The position numbers were made by a program, and so were the translations under genes. The notes beneath the pieces are model-generated. The model was not told the origin of the DNA. It worked only from the letters and a program-made list of their open reading frames with translations, and made no database searches. A DNA stretch of 64,000 bases. Origin: Austwickia sp. (GTDB lineage: Bacteria; Actinomycetota; Actinomycetes; Actinomycetales; Dermatophilaceae). This document shows positions 45,209 to 53,017 of the stretch, piece by piece (the first letter of the stretch is position 1; every line of letters begins with the position of its first letter). The DNA is taken from the NCBI GenBank assembly GCA_016699675.1, contig CP064985.1, forward strand, positions 3,286,001 through 3,350,000, read 5' to 3'.

Positions 45209-46980
45209 CCGAGGGAAGGCAGACCGGATCGTTCGGTGACGAGCTGACCAACGCCGCCATGATCGGCCTGGTCGCCCTCTTCGGAGTCGCACTCGTCCTC
45301 CGAGCCACCGGCACCATCACCGCCTGGCTCACCGGCACCCCTCAGCCCGAAGGCGGGCTCGCGGCCGGGGTCGGCGTCCTGTTCCATCCCGGCGACCCCG
45401 GCACCGCGTTCGACTCGGACGGCCTGAACCCAGTCGTCTACTGGATCGTCACCGGGGCCATGCTCGCGCTCCTCCTCGCACTCGTGGTCTTCGTGTGGGC
45501 GCGGGTTCGCCGCTACACACACCGGGCCGAGCAAGACCCGCGCCGGATGGCCGGGATCGCAACCCGCCACGAAGTCGCCACCGCGGCATCGGAGAAGGCG
45601 CTGCTGCGCCGCGCCGGAAGCCTCCGCCCCGGACTGACCGACCCGAAACCGCACGATGTCGGCTACCAGCTCGGCGCGTCGAAAGGGGTGGGCGTGTGGG
45701 CGTCGGTCGAGGACTCGATCATGGTCATCGGCCCGCCCCGATCCGGCAAAGGCCTGCACCTGGTGATCCCGGCGATCCTCGACGCACCCGGCGCCGTCGT
45801 CGTCACCTCGACTCGGCCCGACAACCTGACCGCGACCATGCGCGCCCGACGCCGCATCGGACCCGTCGCGATCTTCGACCCCCAACACCTGGCCGAAGGC
45901 CTGCCCGCCGGTCTGCGCTGGTCACCGATCCGGGGATGTGAGTCGCCACAAACTGCGATGATCCGCGCCACCGGCCTCGCCGCCGGTACCGGTCTGTCCG
46001 CGGGCGGGGTCGATTCGGGCGGGTTCTGGGAAGGCAAGACTCGCGCCGCGCTCCAAGCCCTGCTGCACGCGGCGGCGATCGACAACCGGCCTCCGGCCGA
46101 GCTGTTCCGCTGGACCCTCGACCCCACCGCGGCGGCGGATGCGGTGGCGATCCTGACCGGCTCCACCCGCGCCGCGACCGGATGGGCCGAGTCGTTGGAG
46201 GCGATGATCGACTCCGACCCCCGCACCCGCGACTCGATCTGGCAAGGCGTGTCCCTCGCGCTCGGATCGCTGGCCGACCCGCGAGTCCTCGATGCCGTAT
46301 CACCGGCCGAGGGAGAAGGGTTCGACCCCGAGGCGTTCATCCGCGATCGCGGCACCCTGTTCTTACTCGCGACGGGCTCGGGGGCGGGGGCATCTGCGGC
46401 GCTGGTCGCGGCGTTGGTGGAAGACCTGATCGAGACTGCCCGCCGTCTCGCGGCACGCTCACCGGGCGCGCGGCTCGATCCGCCGATGCTGCTGGCGCTG
46501 GACGAGATAGCCAACCTCTCGCCCCTGCCGTCGTTGCCGACGTTGATGGCTGAAGGCGGTGGGTCGGGGATCACGACGATGCCTGTGTTGCAGTCGCTCG
46601 CTCAGGCGCGGGAGAAGTGGAACGAGCACCAGGCCAACGCGATCTGGGACGCGAGCATCGTGAAAGTCATCTTCGGTGGTGCGTCGAACTCCCGCGACCT
46701 GCAAGACCTGAGCGCGCTCGTTGGGGAACGCGACGAGTACACCGACTCGGTGACGCTGGGCGATCACGGCACGCGCTCCAACCAGCGATCCGTGCGCCGT
46801 GTCCCGATCTTCCCGCCCGACCGCATCCGCCGACTGCCCTTCGGCACTGGGGTCGTGCTGCTGCGCTCCGCGCCACCCATCGTCACCGACCTGCACCCGT
46901 GGCCCAACCGCTCGGATGCCGGGCAGCTCGCCAGTGACCGCAAGGAGATCGAAGCACTCCTGCGCCGCACCGGCACCTGA
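45205..46980 (+). CDS. VirD4/TraG-type coupling protein
   Basis: 591 aa. Two N-terminal membrane helices (MIGLVALFGVALVLRATGTI and VYWIVTGAMLALLLALVVFV), then the TraG-like ATPase with Walker A GPPRSGKG (176-183), a typical VVVTSTRPDN after it, and Walker B MLLALDEIANLSPLPSLP. It docks the relaxase-DNA complex to the channel and pumps DNA. Intact; coupled to the preceding gene. Confidence 0.93.
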   Translation: MTEGRQTGSFGDELTNAAMIGLVALFGVALVLRATGTITAWLTGTPQPEGGLAAGVGVLFHPGDPGTAFDSDGLNPVVYWIVTGAMLALLLALVVFVWARVRRYTHRAEQDPRRMAGIATRHEVATAASEKALLRRAGSLRPGLTDPKPHDVGYQLGASKGVGVWASVEDSIMVIGPPRSGKGLHLVIPAILDAPGAVVVTSTRPDNLTATMRARRRIGPVAIFDPQHLAEGLPAGLRWSPIRGCESPQTAMIRATGLAAGTGLSAGGVDSGGFWEGKTRAALQALLHAAAIDNRPPAELFRWTLDPTAAADAVAILTGSTRAATGWAESLEAMIDSDPRTRDSIWQGVSLALGSLADPRVLDAVSPAEGEGFDPEAFIRDRGTLFLLATGSGAGASAALVAALVEDLIETARRLAARSPGARLDPPMLLALDEIANLSPLPSLPTLMAEGGGSGITTMPVLQSLAQAREKWNEHQANAIWDASIVKVIFGGASNSRDLQDLSALVGERDEYTDSVTLGDHGTRSNQRSVRRVPIFPPDRIRRLPFGTGVVLLRSAPPIVTDLHPWPNRSDAGQLASDRKEIEALLRRTGT

Positions 46981-47056
46981 CCTCGGAGGCGTTCGCGCAC
47001 CTTCCCGCCACAGCGGCCCAGCACGACGGGCTGCGTGAGCAGACAAGGACGCGATC

Positions 47057-47518
47057 ATGACCATCCACACGCAGGAATCCGTTTCCGGGTTCGTCGCTTC
47101 GAGCCCGCAACTGACGCAGACAGAGAAGGGCGACGCAAGGCTCTACTTCCGCTTCGGGCAAGAGCACTTCCGCAAGGAGGACGACGGCTCGTTCACCCAG
47201 TTGGAGACCACCTTCCACCACCTGGTGATGTTCGGGCGATCCGCGAACCACGCACACGATCGGTTCCGCAAGGGTGACAACTTCATCGCCGAGGGGTACA
47301 CCCGCTCGGTCAACTACGAGCGCGACGGCCAGGCCGTCGAGAGCGAAGAGTTCACCGCCAGGAAGATCGGTCACGACACCGCCCGCACCCGCTACGAGGT
47401 TAACCGCTCGCCCCGTCGCAACGGACCTGAGCAGGCGGCACCGGCGCGGGACGCCTCGGCGTTCACCAGTCGCGAACCGAGCAGGCAGGCGACCACCGCG
47501 CCGGCAATGGGAATGTGA
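47057..47518 (+). CDS. ICE-encoded single-stranded DNA-binding protein
   Basis: 153 aa with an OB-fold (SGFVASSPQLTQTEKGDARL, YFRFGQEHF, HHLVMFGRSANHAHDRFRKG, YTRSVNYERDGQ). The C-terminal tail is basic and ends APAMGM, without the acidic DDDIPF-type tip used by host SSB for partner recruitment. Probably coats entering DNA. 8 bases before the next gene region; AAGGACG precedes the ATG. Confidence 0.85.
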   Translation: MTIHTQESVSGFVASSPQLTQTEKGDARLYFRFGQEHFRKEDDGSFTQLETTFHHLVMFGRSANHAHDRFRKGDNFIAEGYTRSVNYERDGQAVESEEFTARKIGHDTARTRYEVNRSPRRNGPEQAAPARDASAFTSREPSRQATTAPAMGM

Positions 47519-47528
47519 GGGGGCCGTG

Positions 47529-48116
47529 ATGAGCCCCACCGACACGCCCAATGCGTCTGCGGGGGCGGAGGTGCCCGACGACTTCGATGAGCGTCTGGCG
47601 TTCGATCCCGGCAGCGATGTGCCCGGGCCGCCGAGGCCGATCAACTGGAACCTGCTGTCGGCCGGCGACCTGGAAGCCGAGCTGCTGGAACTGAACCGCT
47701 GGGTCGATTGGCTGCGCCACACCTACGGCCTGCCCGCCAGCGTGATCCCGCCGATGTGGCACCGCCACCCCGAACTGCTCTGGGAACTGTCCGCGCTGCA
47801 CCTGCACTGGCTGTGTGCCTACGACCCCGAGCAGAACGGCTCCGCACCGCTGGGCTGGCACCGCGACTTCGCCGACGCCCGCCAGCGCCTCCGCGACTGG
47901 GTAGCTACCAGCGGCACCCGCCTGGACCGCGACCGCCCAACCCGGCAAACCACCTGGCCCGGCGAAGCACCCGCCGAGCCAGTCGAAGAGGTACCGATCC
48001 CCGACCGCGACGAAGACTTCGTGCGCTACGTCCTCGATGAAGTCGCCATGCGCGAGGCCGCTGAGGAAGCGTTCTTCGCTGGCGTCGATCCTGTGACTGG
48101 CGAGGTGAAGGATTGA
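47529..48116 (+). CDS. Hypothetical ICE protein (DUF4913-like)
   Basis: 195 aa from ATG 47529 (GTG 47526 also possible). The core is rich in Trp and His: VDWLRHTYGLPASVIPPMWH, HPELLWELSALHLHWLCAYD, APLGWHRDFADARQRLRDWV. This Trp-rich pattern is that of DUF4913-type proteins in actinobacterial plasmids and ICEs (from memory). Function unknown. The stop overlaps the next ATG. Confidence 0.75.
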   Translation: MSPTDTPNASAGAEVPDDFDERLAFDPGSDVPGPPRPINWNLLSAGDLEAELLELNRWVDWLRHTYGLPASVIPPMWHRHPELLWELSALHLHWLCAYDPEQNGSAPLGWHRDFADARQRLRDWVATSGTRLDRDRPTRQTTWPGEAPAEPVEEVPIPDRDEDFVRYVLDEVAMREAAEEAFFAGVDPVTGEVKD

Positions 48117-48319
48117 TGCCGCGCAAGTACGTCAGGAAGACCAATCGCCGGTCGAGAGAGGAACGGAACCTGTCGGTGCGCGCAGTGCACCGAGAGACCC
48201 CCGACCTCGACAAGCTGACCGAGCTGCTGATCCGGTTCGCGCTCCAAGACTCCGGTGAACAGCGAGCCACACGGGAGCGGGAGCGCGGGGCTATGGCCGG
48301 TGTCAGCGACTCGTCGTAG
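48116..48319 (+). CDS. Small basic hypothetical protein before the integrase
   Basis: 67 aa from ATG 48116, Arg/Lys-rich start (MPRKYVRKTNRRSREERNLS) and a short helix LDKLTELLIRFALQD. Size, charge and position next to the integrase would suit a recombination directionality factor or a small regulator, but no motif proves it. Overlaps the preceding stop (TGATG). Confidence 0.6.
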   Translation: MPRKYVRKTNRRSREERNLSVRAVHRETPDLDKLTELLIRFALQDSGEQRATRERERGAMAGVSDSS

Positions 48320-48330
48320 AATGAAGGTGT

Positions 48331-48497
48331 CCGCCGTAGAGGTGGATGTTGTGGTCCTAAACCCCGCTGTCTCGGCGGGCATGCGGACTTGGCCGACCTG
48401 GGCCTCGTCATACAGCCTTCGGGCTCTTCTCACAATCAACATTCGCAGTTGACACCTCTGCGGTGGGCGTCTGGACCACCACTCGCGGAGAAGAGCC
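48331..48497 (+). promoter_or_regulatory. Structured leader RNA of the integrase, possible pseudoknot
   Basis: Stem 1: CCGCCGTAGAGGTG (48331-48344) with CACCTCTGCGGTGG (48453-48466), 14 bp including two G-U pairs. Stem 2: GGCTCTTCTC (48422-48431) with GAGAAGAGCC (48488-48497), 10 perfect bp. The second arm of stem 2 is the ribosome binding site, ending at the ATG. The arms interleave (pseudoknot order). A UUCG hairpin AGCC-TTCG-GGCT (48414-48425) competes with stem 2. CCCGC/GCGGG (48363-48379) forms another hairpin. Confidence 0.6.
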
Positions 48498-50180
48498 ATG
48501 ACGACCCCTACCCTCGACCGCGCCGCGGTCGATAGCCTCCTGACCCCATCAGTGCCCACCGGCGGCGCCGTGGCCGTGTCCTACCTGCGCGTCTCCACCA
48601 AGGAGCAGGCAGAAAAGGGCGGCACAGACGAGGGATATTCCATCCCTGCCCAGCGCGAAGCGAACCGCCGGAAGGCCGAACAGCTCGGCGCGACCGTGAT
48701 CGAAGAGTTCGTGGACGCGGGCGAGTCCGCGCGCAAGGCCGACCGGCCCGAACTGATGCGGATGATCCAGTACGTGACCGAGCATCAGGTCAACTACTGC
48801 ATCGTCCACAAGGTCGACCGGCTCGCTCGCAACCGCGCCGACGACGTGACGATCCACCTCGCGCTACGCGACGCCGGAGTGATGCTCGTGTCCGCGAGCG
48901 AGAACATCGACGAGACTCCTTCGGGCATGCTGCTGCACGGCATCATGTCCTCGATTGCCGAGTTCTACTCCCGCAACCTCGCCACCGAGACAATCAAGGG
49001 CCTGTCGCAGAAGGCAGCACAAGGCGGCACCATCAACCGGGCACCGATGGGCTACCTCAACGTCGGAGTCCGTGACGAGCGCGGCCGTGAGGTCCGCACG
49101 GTGCAGGTCGATCCTGAGCGGGCGGAGCTGGTGACATGGGCGTTCCAGGTGTTCGCCTCGGGCCAGTGGACGACCACGCAGCTCCACCGCGAACTCGTGC
49201 GGCGTGGCCTGAACACGCCGCCGTCGCCCAACCGGCCGTCCAAGCCCATCGGATTGTCGAGCGTGCATCGGATTCTCACGAACCCGTACTACAAGGGCGA
49301 CATCCGCTACAAGGGCGCGACGTACAAGGGCACGCACGAAGCGATCGTGCCGCGCGAGGTTTGGTATCAGGTTCAGTCGGTGCTCGACTCCCACAAGTCC
49401 GCCGCCGACGCCACGCAGATTCACGACCACTACTTGAAGGGCACGGTCTACTGCGGCCAGTGCGGCAGCCGGCTCATCATCTGCAACTCCCGCAACCGTC
49501 ACGGCAAGGTCTACCCGTACTTCGTGTGCTCGGGCCGGCATGGTGGCGCGGGTGACTGCACCCGTCAGGCGGTGCTCATTGAGGATGTGGAGCGGCTGAT
49601 CGAGTCGTACTACGACCGTATTCAGATCAGGGGCCAAACCCGGCAGAACGTGGCGGGCATGATGCATGCTCAGTTCGACCAGCTCATGGCTGCCGACACC
49701 CAGGAGTTGGCCCGGCTCGCCGCCGACCGCGACCGCCTCGACAACGAGCGGGTCAAGCTGCTGCAAGCCCACTACGCCGACGCGGTACCGCTGGACCTGC
49801 TCAAGCAGGAGCAAGCCCGGATCGGCGCGGAGCTGGAAACGATCAACAACCGGATCGCGGCCCACCATGATGAGTACGCTGCCGCGCGGGCGAACCTGGA
49901 AGATTCGATCGGTCTGCTGGCGAATGTCGCCGGCATCTATCGCCGCTGCGACGACGCGAACCGCCGGCTCTGCAACCAGGCGTTCTTCACCGCGATCTAC
50001 CTCGATGACGACGTCGAACCGCGCGTCACCTACCAGCAGCCCTACGACGCACTGTGCGATCCCGAGGTGCAGGCGAACGCCCTGAACTGGGCTGCCGAGA
50101 CACAGAAAAGTGACGAGGTTCAGACCCAAACCGGAGCGGTTCCTCCGGTCGAGGGTTTGAACCTCGCCACATCAGGGTGA
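48498..50180 (+). CDS. Large serine integrase of the ICE
   Basis: 560 aa. The catalytic domain has the nucleophile S33 in YLRVSTKEQ, then GYSIPAQREANRRKAE and VHKVDRLARNRADD. A recombinase domain (YYKGDIRYKGATYKGTHEAI), a zinc-ribbon with CGQCGSR...C, and a coiled-coil (ELARLAADRDRLDNERVKLL) follow, as in large serine recombinases. Expression may be controlled by the structured leader. The TGA stop at 50178-50180 lies in the 3' end of tRNA-His on the other strand, so the junction with the chromosome is at the end of this gene. Confidence 0.93.
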   Translation: MTTPTLDRAAVDSLLTPSVPTGGAVAVSYLRVSTKEQAEKGGTDEGYSIPAQREANRRKAEQLGATVIEEFVDAGESARKADRPELMRMIQYVTEHQVNYCIVHKVDRLARNRADDVTIHLALRDAGVMLVSASENIDETPSGMLLHGIMSSIAEFYSRNLATETIKGLSQKAAQGGTINRAPMGYLNVGVRDERGREVRTVQVDPERAELVTWAFQVFASGQWTTTQLHRELVRRGLNTPPSPNRPSKPIGLSSVHRILTNPYYKGDIRYKGATYKGTHEAIVPREVWYQVQSVLDSHKSAADATQIHDHYLKGTVYCGQCGSRLIICNSRNRHGKVYPYFVCSGRHGGAGDCTRQAVLIEDVERLIESYYDRIQIRGQTRQNVAGMMHAQFDQLMAADTQELARLAADRDRLDNERVKLLQAHYADAVPLDLLKQEQARIGAELETINNRIAAHHDEYAAARANLEDSIGLLANVAGIYRRCDDANRRLCNQAFFTAIYLDDDVEPRVTYQQPYDALCDPEVQANALNWAAETQKSDEVQTQTGAVPPVEGLNLATSG

Positions 50181-50249
50181 GTGACGGGACTTGAACCCGC
50201 GACCACCTGGACCACAACCAGGTGCTCTACCAGCTGAGCTACACCCACC
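50176..50249 (-). tRNA. tRNA-His (GTG)
   Basis: Complete cloverleaf: acceptor GTGGGTG/CACTCAC with the encoded extra 5' G (50249) opposite C73, D stem GCTC/GAGC, anticodon arm CCTGG-TTGTGGT-CCAGG (anticodon GTG), T arm GCGGG-TTCAAGT-CCCGT. CCA is not encoded. Its 3' end contains the integrase stop codon, marking the ICE attachment site. Confidence 0.95.
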
Positions 50250-50311
50250 AGGGCTGACCGGAGCGGATCGCGCCCGGGCAGCGGCGACTATCGTACCCCG
50301 AGACTGGGGGT

Positions 50312-50326
50312 GCTCCGGACCGGAGC
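50312..50326. terminator. Short inverted repeat between orn and tRNA-His
   Basis: GCTCCGG-A-CCGGAGC, which folds as a GC-rich hairpin 34 bases after the orn stop. It may end orn transcription; the tRNA-His promoter (TACGAT-like -10 at 50295-50290) lies just beyond. Confidence 0.4.
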
Positions 50327-50359
50327 CCCGCCGATGAGTCCGCCACACCTCGGGCGGCG

Positions 50360-51040
50360 TCAGGTGGGGTCGACGATCTCGTACCGGGCACCCAGCTCGC
50401 GGCAGCGGTCGGTGTCCGGTCCGGGGTGCGGCACGAAGACGGCGGCGCGGTAATAACGCAGCTCGGCGATGCTCTCCCGGATGTCGGCGAGGGCGCGGTG
50501 GCCGCCGTGCTTGGCGGGGGCATTGAAGTAGGCGCGCGGGTACCAGCGCCGCGACAGTTCCTTGATCGAGGACACGTCGATGATCCGGTAGTGCAGCCAG
50601 GACTCCAGCTCCGGCATGTCCCGCGCGAGGAAGCCCCGGTCGGTGGCGACCGTGTTCCCGCCCAGCGGCGCCTTGCCCGCCTCCGGCGCCCAGGCCCGGA
50701 CGTAGTCCAGCACCTTCTCCTGCGCCGCCTCCAGCGTCATCCCGTCCGCCAGCTCGGCCAGCAGCCCGCTGCTGGTGTGCATGTCCGTCACGAAGTCGCC
50801 CATCTGCGCCAGCGCCGCGTCCGGCGGGCGGACGACGACGTCCACCCCGTCGCCCAGCTGGTTCAGCTCGAAGTCCGTGACCAGGGCCGCGACCTCGATC
50901 AGCGCGTCGTTCTCCAACGACAGGCCGGTCATCTCGCAGTCGATCCAGACGATCCGGTCCGCCAGCGACTTGTCGTTGGGCTTGGCTGGGCCGTCGGTGG
51001 GCTGGGGCTGCGGAGGGGTTGCGTTCGGCGCCGTCGTCAC
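50360..51040 (-). CDS. orn: Oligoribonuclease
   Basis: 226 aa. DEDDh exonuclease motifs: VWIDCEMTGL (D, E) near residue 33, a central GFLARDMP (D), and HRALADIRESI (H, D) near the end. Degrades 2-5 nt RNAs, including pGpG, to mononucleotides. The N-terminal 25 residues are Pro-rich and longer than usual, so the true start may be further in. Its place next to tRNA-His is common in Actinobacteria and marks this side as chromosome. Confidence 0.95.
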   Translation of the reverse strand: MTTAPNATPPQPQPTDGPAKPNDKSLADRIVWIDCEMTGLSLENDALIEVAALVTDFELNQLGDGVDVVVRPPDAALAQMGDFVTDMHTSSGLLAELADGMTLEAAQEKVLDYVRAWAPEAGKAPLGGNTVATDRGFLARDMPELESWLHYRIIDVSSIKELSRRWYPRAYFNAPAKHGGHRALADIRESIAELRYYRAAVFVPHPGPDTDRCRELGARYEIVDPT

Positions 51041-51176
51041 CCCTTCACCTTAGGTGTCCGCCGGGAGCCGACCGGGACGCGGGCGTACGGCGTACCGTGG
51101 CCACGCGGTCGCGGCGACCCCGCCCCGCGGACCCGACCGCACGGCCCCCAGCGACCGATCGCCCCCGGAGGTGAGC

Positions 51177-52325
51177 GTGACTCCGTACCCGCCGAACCCG
51201 CCCAGCGCGCGGCCCCTGCTGCGGCGCTGGCTGTGGACGGGGAGCACCGCCACGCTTTTCCTGCTCACCGGGTTGGTCTTCGCCACGGGCCTGGACGCGG
51301 AGATCGGGGTCGAGCCGGCGCTCATCGGGATGGCCGCGGCGATTCTGCCGCTCGGCATCGTCCTGCCGGCGGTGCTGTGGCTGGACCGGTTCGAGGCGGA
51401 GCCGACCCGCTATCTCGTGACGGCGTTCCTCTGGGGGGCCTGCGTCGCCACCGCCGGGGCCCTCGTCCTCAACACCTCGTCGATGCTGATCATCGCCGAG
51501 GTGGCCGGCCGCGAATCCGCGCAGGAGGTCGCCGCCGTCGTCGTGGCGCCCGTGGTCGAGGAGTCACTCAAGGGGCTCGGCGTCTTGCTCGTCCTGCTGC
51601 TGCGCCGCCGCGAGTTCGACGGGGTGGTGGACGGGATCGTGTACGCCGCCACCTGCGCCGCCGGCTTCGCCTTCGCGGAGAACATCCTCTATCTGGGGCG
51701 CAGCTGGGGGGAGTACGGCGTGTCGGGGCTGGCCGTCGTCCTGATCACCCGCGGGCTGTTCGGGCCGTTCGCGCACCCGATGTTCACGGCCTGCACGGGG
51801 GTGGGCCTGGGCATCGCCTCGACGCGCTCGCGCGGGCCGCTGCGGGTCGTGGCCCCGGTGCTCGGCCTGCTGCTGGCCATGACCCTGCACGCCCTGTGGA
51901 ACGGGGCGGCCGTCCTCGGCGCCGAGGGCGCCCTCACCCTGTACTTCGTGCTGCAGGTGCCCCTCTTCATCGCGGTGGCGGCGTTCGCCGTGTGGGCCCG
52001 CCGGCGGGAGGGGCGGATCATCGGGCTGGAGCTGTCCTCGTACGCCGCCGCGGGCTGGTTCGCCCCGCCCGAGGTCGCCATGCTGGCCAGCCTGCCGCTG
52101 CGGCGGTCGGCCCGGCGCTGGGCGGCCGAGGTCGGTGGCCCCGAGAACGGCCGACGGATGCAGCGGTTCCAGGACCAGGCCACAGAGCTGGCGTTCCTGC
52201 GCCAACGCGTCCGGCACGGCACCGCGCCGCCCGACGCCCCCGAGCAAGAGGCGGCCCTCCTGCGCGAGCTGGGTCAGATCCGCGCCGGCCTGTACGCCCC
52301 GCCGGTCGGTCGGCCGCCGGCCTGA
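51177..52325 (+). CDS. PrsW-family intramembrane metalloprotease
   Basis: 382 aa from GTG 51177, with GGAGGTGA just upstream. About eight membrane helices. PrsW motifs: VVAPVVEESLKGLGV (EExxK), AGFAFAENILY (FxxxEN) and LHALWNG (His). PrsW-type proteases cut membrane proteins such as anti-sigma factors; the substrate here is unknown. A soluble C-terminal tail of about 80 residues is rich in Arg and Glu. Confidence 0.9.
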   Translation: MTPYPPNPPSARPLLRRWLWTGSTATLFLLTGLVFATGLDAEIGVEPALIGMAAAILPLGIVLPAVLWLDRFEAEPTRYLVTAFLWGACVATAGALVLNTSSMLIIAEVAGRESAQEVAAVVVAPVVEESLKGLGVLLVLLLRRREFDGVVDGIVYAATCAAGFAFAENILYLGRSWGEYGVSGLAVVLITRGLFGPFAHPMFTACTGVGLGIASTRSRGPLRVVAPVLGLLLAMTLHALWNGAAVLGAEGALTLYFVLQVPLFIAVAAFAVWARRREGRIIGLELSSYAAAGWFAPPEVAMLASLPLRRSARRWAAEVGGPENGRRMQRFQDQATELAFLRQRVRHGTAPPDAPEQEAALLRELGQIRAGLYAPPVGRPPA

Positions 52326-52391
52326 CGCGGCCGCGGGCATGACGCAGCCGCCGGCGAGACGCGGACGCCGGCACGACGCAGACGCCGGCAT
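52324..52391. repeat. Four 17-bp tandem repeats
   Basis: Units start at 52324, 52341, 52358 and 52375, consensus GACGCRGMCGCCGGCAY. They fill the gap between the PrsW stop and the tRNA-Arg promoter. Confidence 0.8.
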
Positions 52392-52448
52392 GAGCCGAAT
52401 CTGGTCGGGCTCTAGAATCGAGGACACGCGCCGGCAGTGCGGCGCCCA

Positions 52449-52522
52449 GCCCTCGTAGCTCAGCTGGATAGAGCAAGAGCCTTCTAATCTCTAGGTCGCA
52501 GGTTCGAGTCCTGCCGGGGGCG
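52449..52522 (+). tRNA. tRNA-Arg (TCT)
   Basis: Acceptor GCCCTCG/CGGGGGC, D stem GCTC/GAGC, anticodon loop CTTCTAA (anticodon TCT) on an AGAGC/TCTCT stem with a C-T pair next to the loop, T arm GCAGG-TTCGAGT-CCTGC. CCA not encoded. A -10-like TAGAAT lies at 52413-52418. Confidence 0.93.
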
Positions 52523-52550
52523 CCTCGCCACCCACCGACATTCGCGCAGC

Positions 52551-52817
52551 TCAGCGGGTCGGCAGCAGTCCTGCCCGGTAGAGCATCTGGTCCGCCCACG
52601 GGTCGCAGGCGCCGTCGCGCTGGTGGCGGGCCCGCTCGGCGAACAGCCAGGCCTGCGGGTCGACGGCTCCGGCGGCGGCGGCGATGACGACGCTGACCCA
52701 GGCGGCCTGCTGACCGACCCGGGCATAGACCTGGTCGTCGGCGGCGGCCGTGTCGGCGTACGGTGCGCGGGTCGTGCCGTCGAAAGCCGGCGCGACGAGA
52801 CCTCGATGGGTACTCAT
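52551..52817 (-). CDS. Small hypothetical protein
   Basis: 88 aa from ATG 52817 with AGGAAG upstream. A Thr/Ala-rich start (MSTHRGLVAPAFDGTTRAPY), a hydrophobic stretch WVSVVIAAAAGAVDPQAWLF and a C-terminal CDPWADQMLYRAGLL. Actinobacterial orphan; function unknown. Confidence 0.6.
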   Translation of the reverse strand: MSTHRGLVAPAFDGTTRAPYADTAAADDQVYARVGQQAAWVSVVIAAAAGAVDPQAWLFAERARHQRDGACDPWADQMLYRAGLLPTR

Positions 52818-53017
52818 GGGATCTTCCTGTCCTGGTCCGGCCGGTGCTTCCGCGTCAGCCGGGTGCCGTCCGTGGCGGTGCTGCGAAGCCCCGATCGGCC
52901 GACCGGGGGCGATCGTGAGGCTTGCGGGGCGATCGACCTGTTCGCGGGACGGGCGCGGCCCGCTGCGGCCGCCCGCGCGGAACGTCGACCGTCCGCTTCC
53001 CGGCGCGCCAGGTGGCA

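Noticed and set aside
1..50180. Second copy of the tRNA-His 3' end as left attachment site
   Set aside because: No repeat of the tRNA-His T arm and acceptor was found by eye in the window; the left junction is probably outside it. CTGGACCACCACTC at about 48471 resembles the anticodon-arm strand only over 11 bases.
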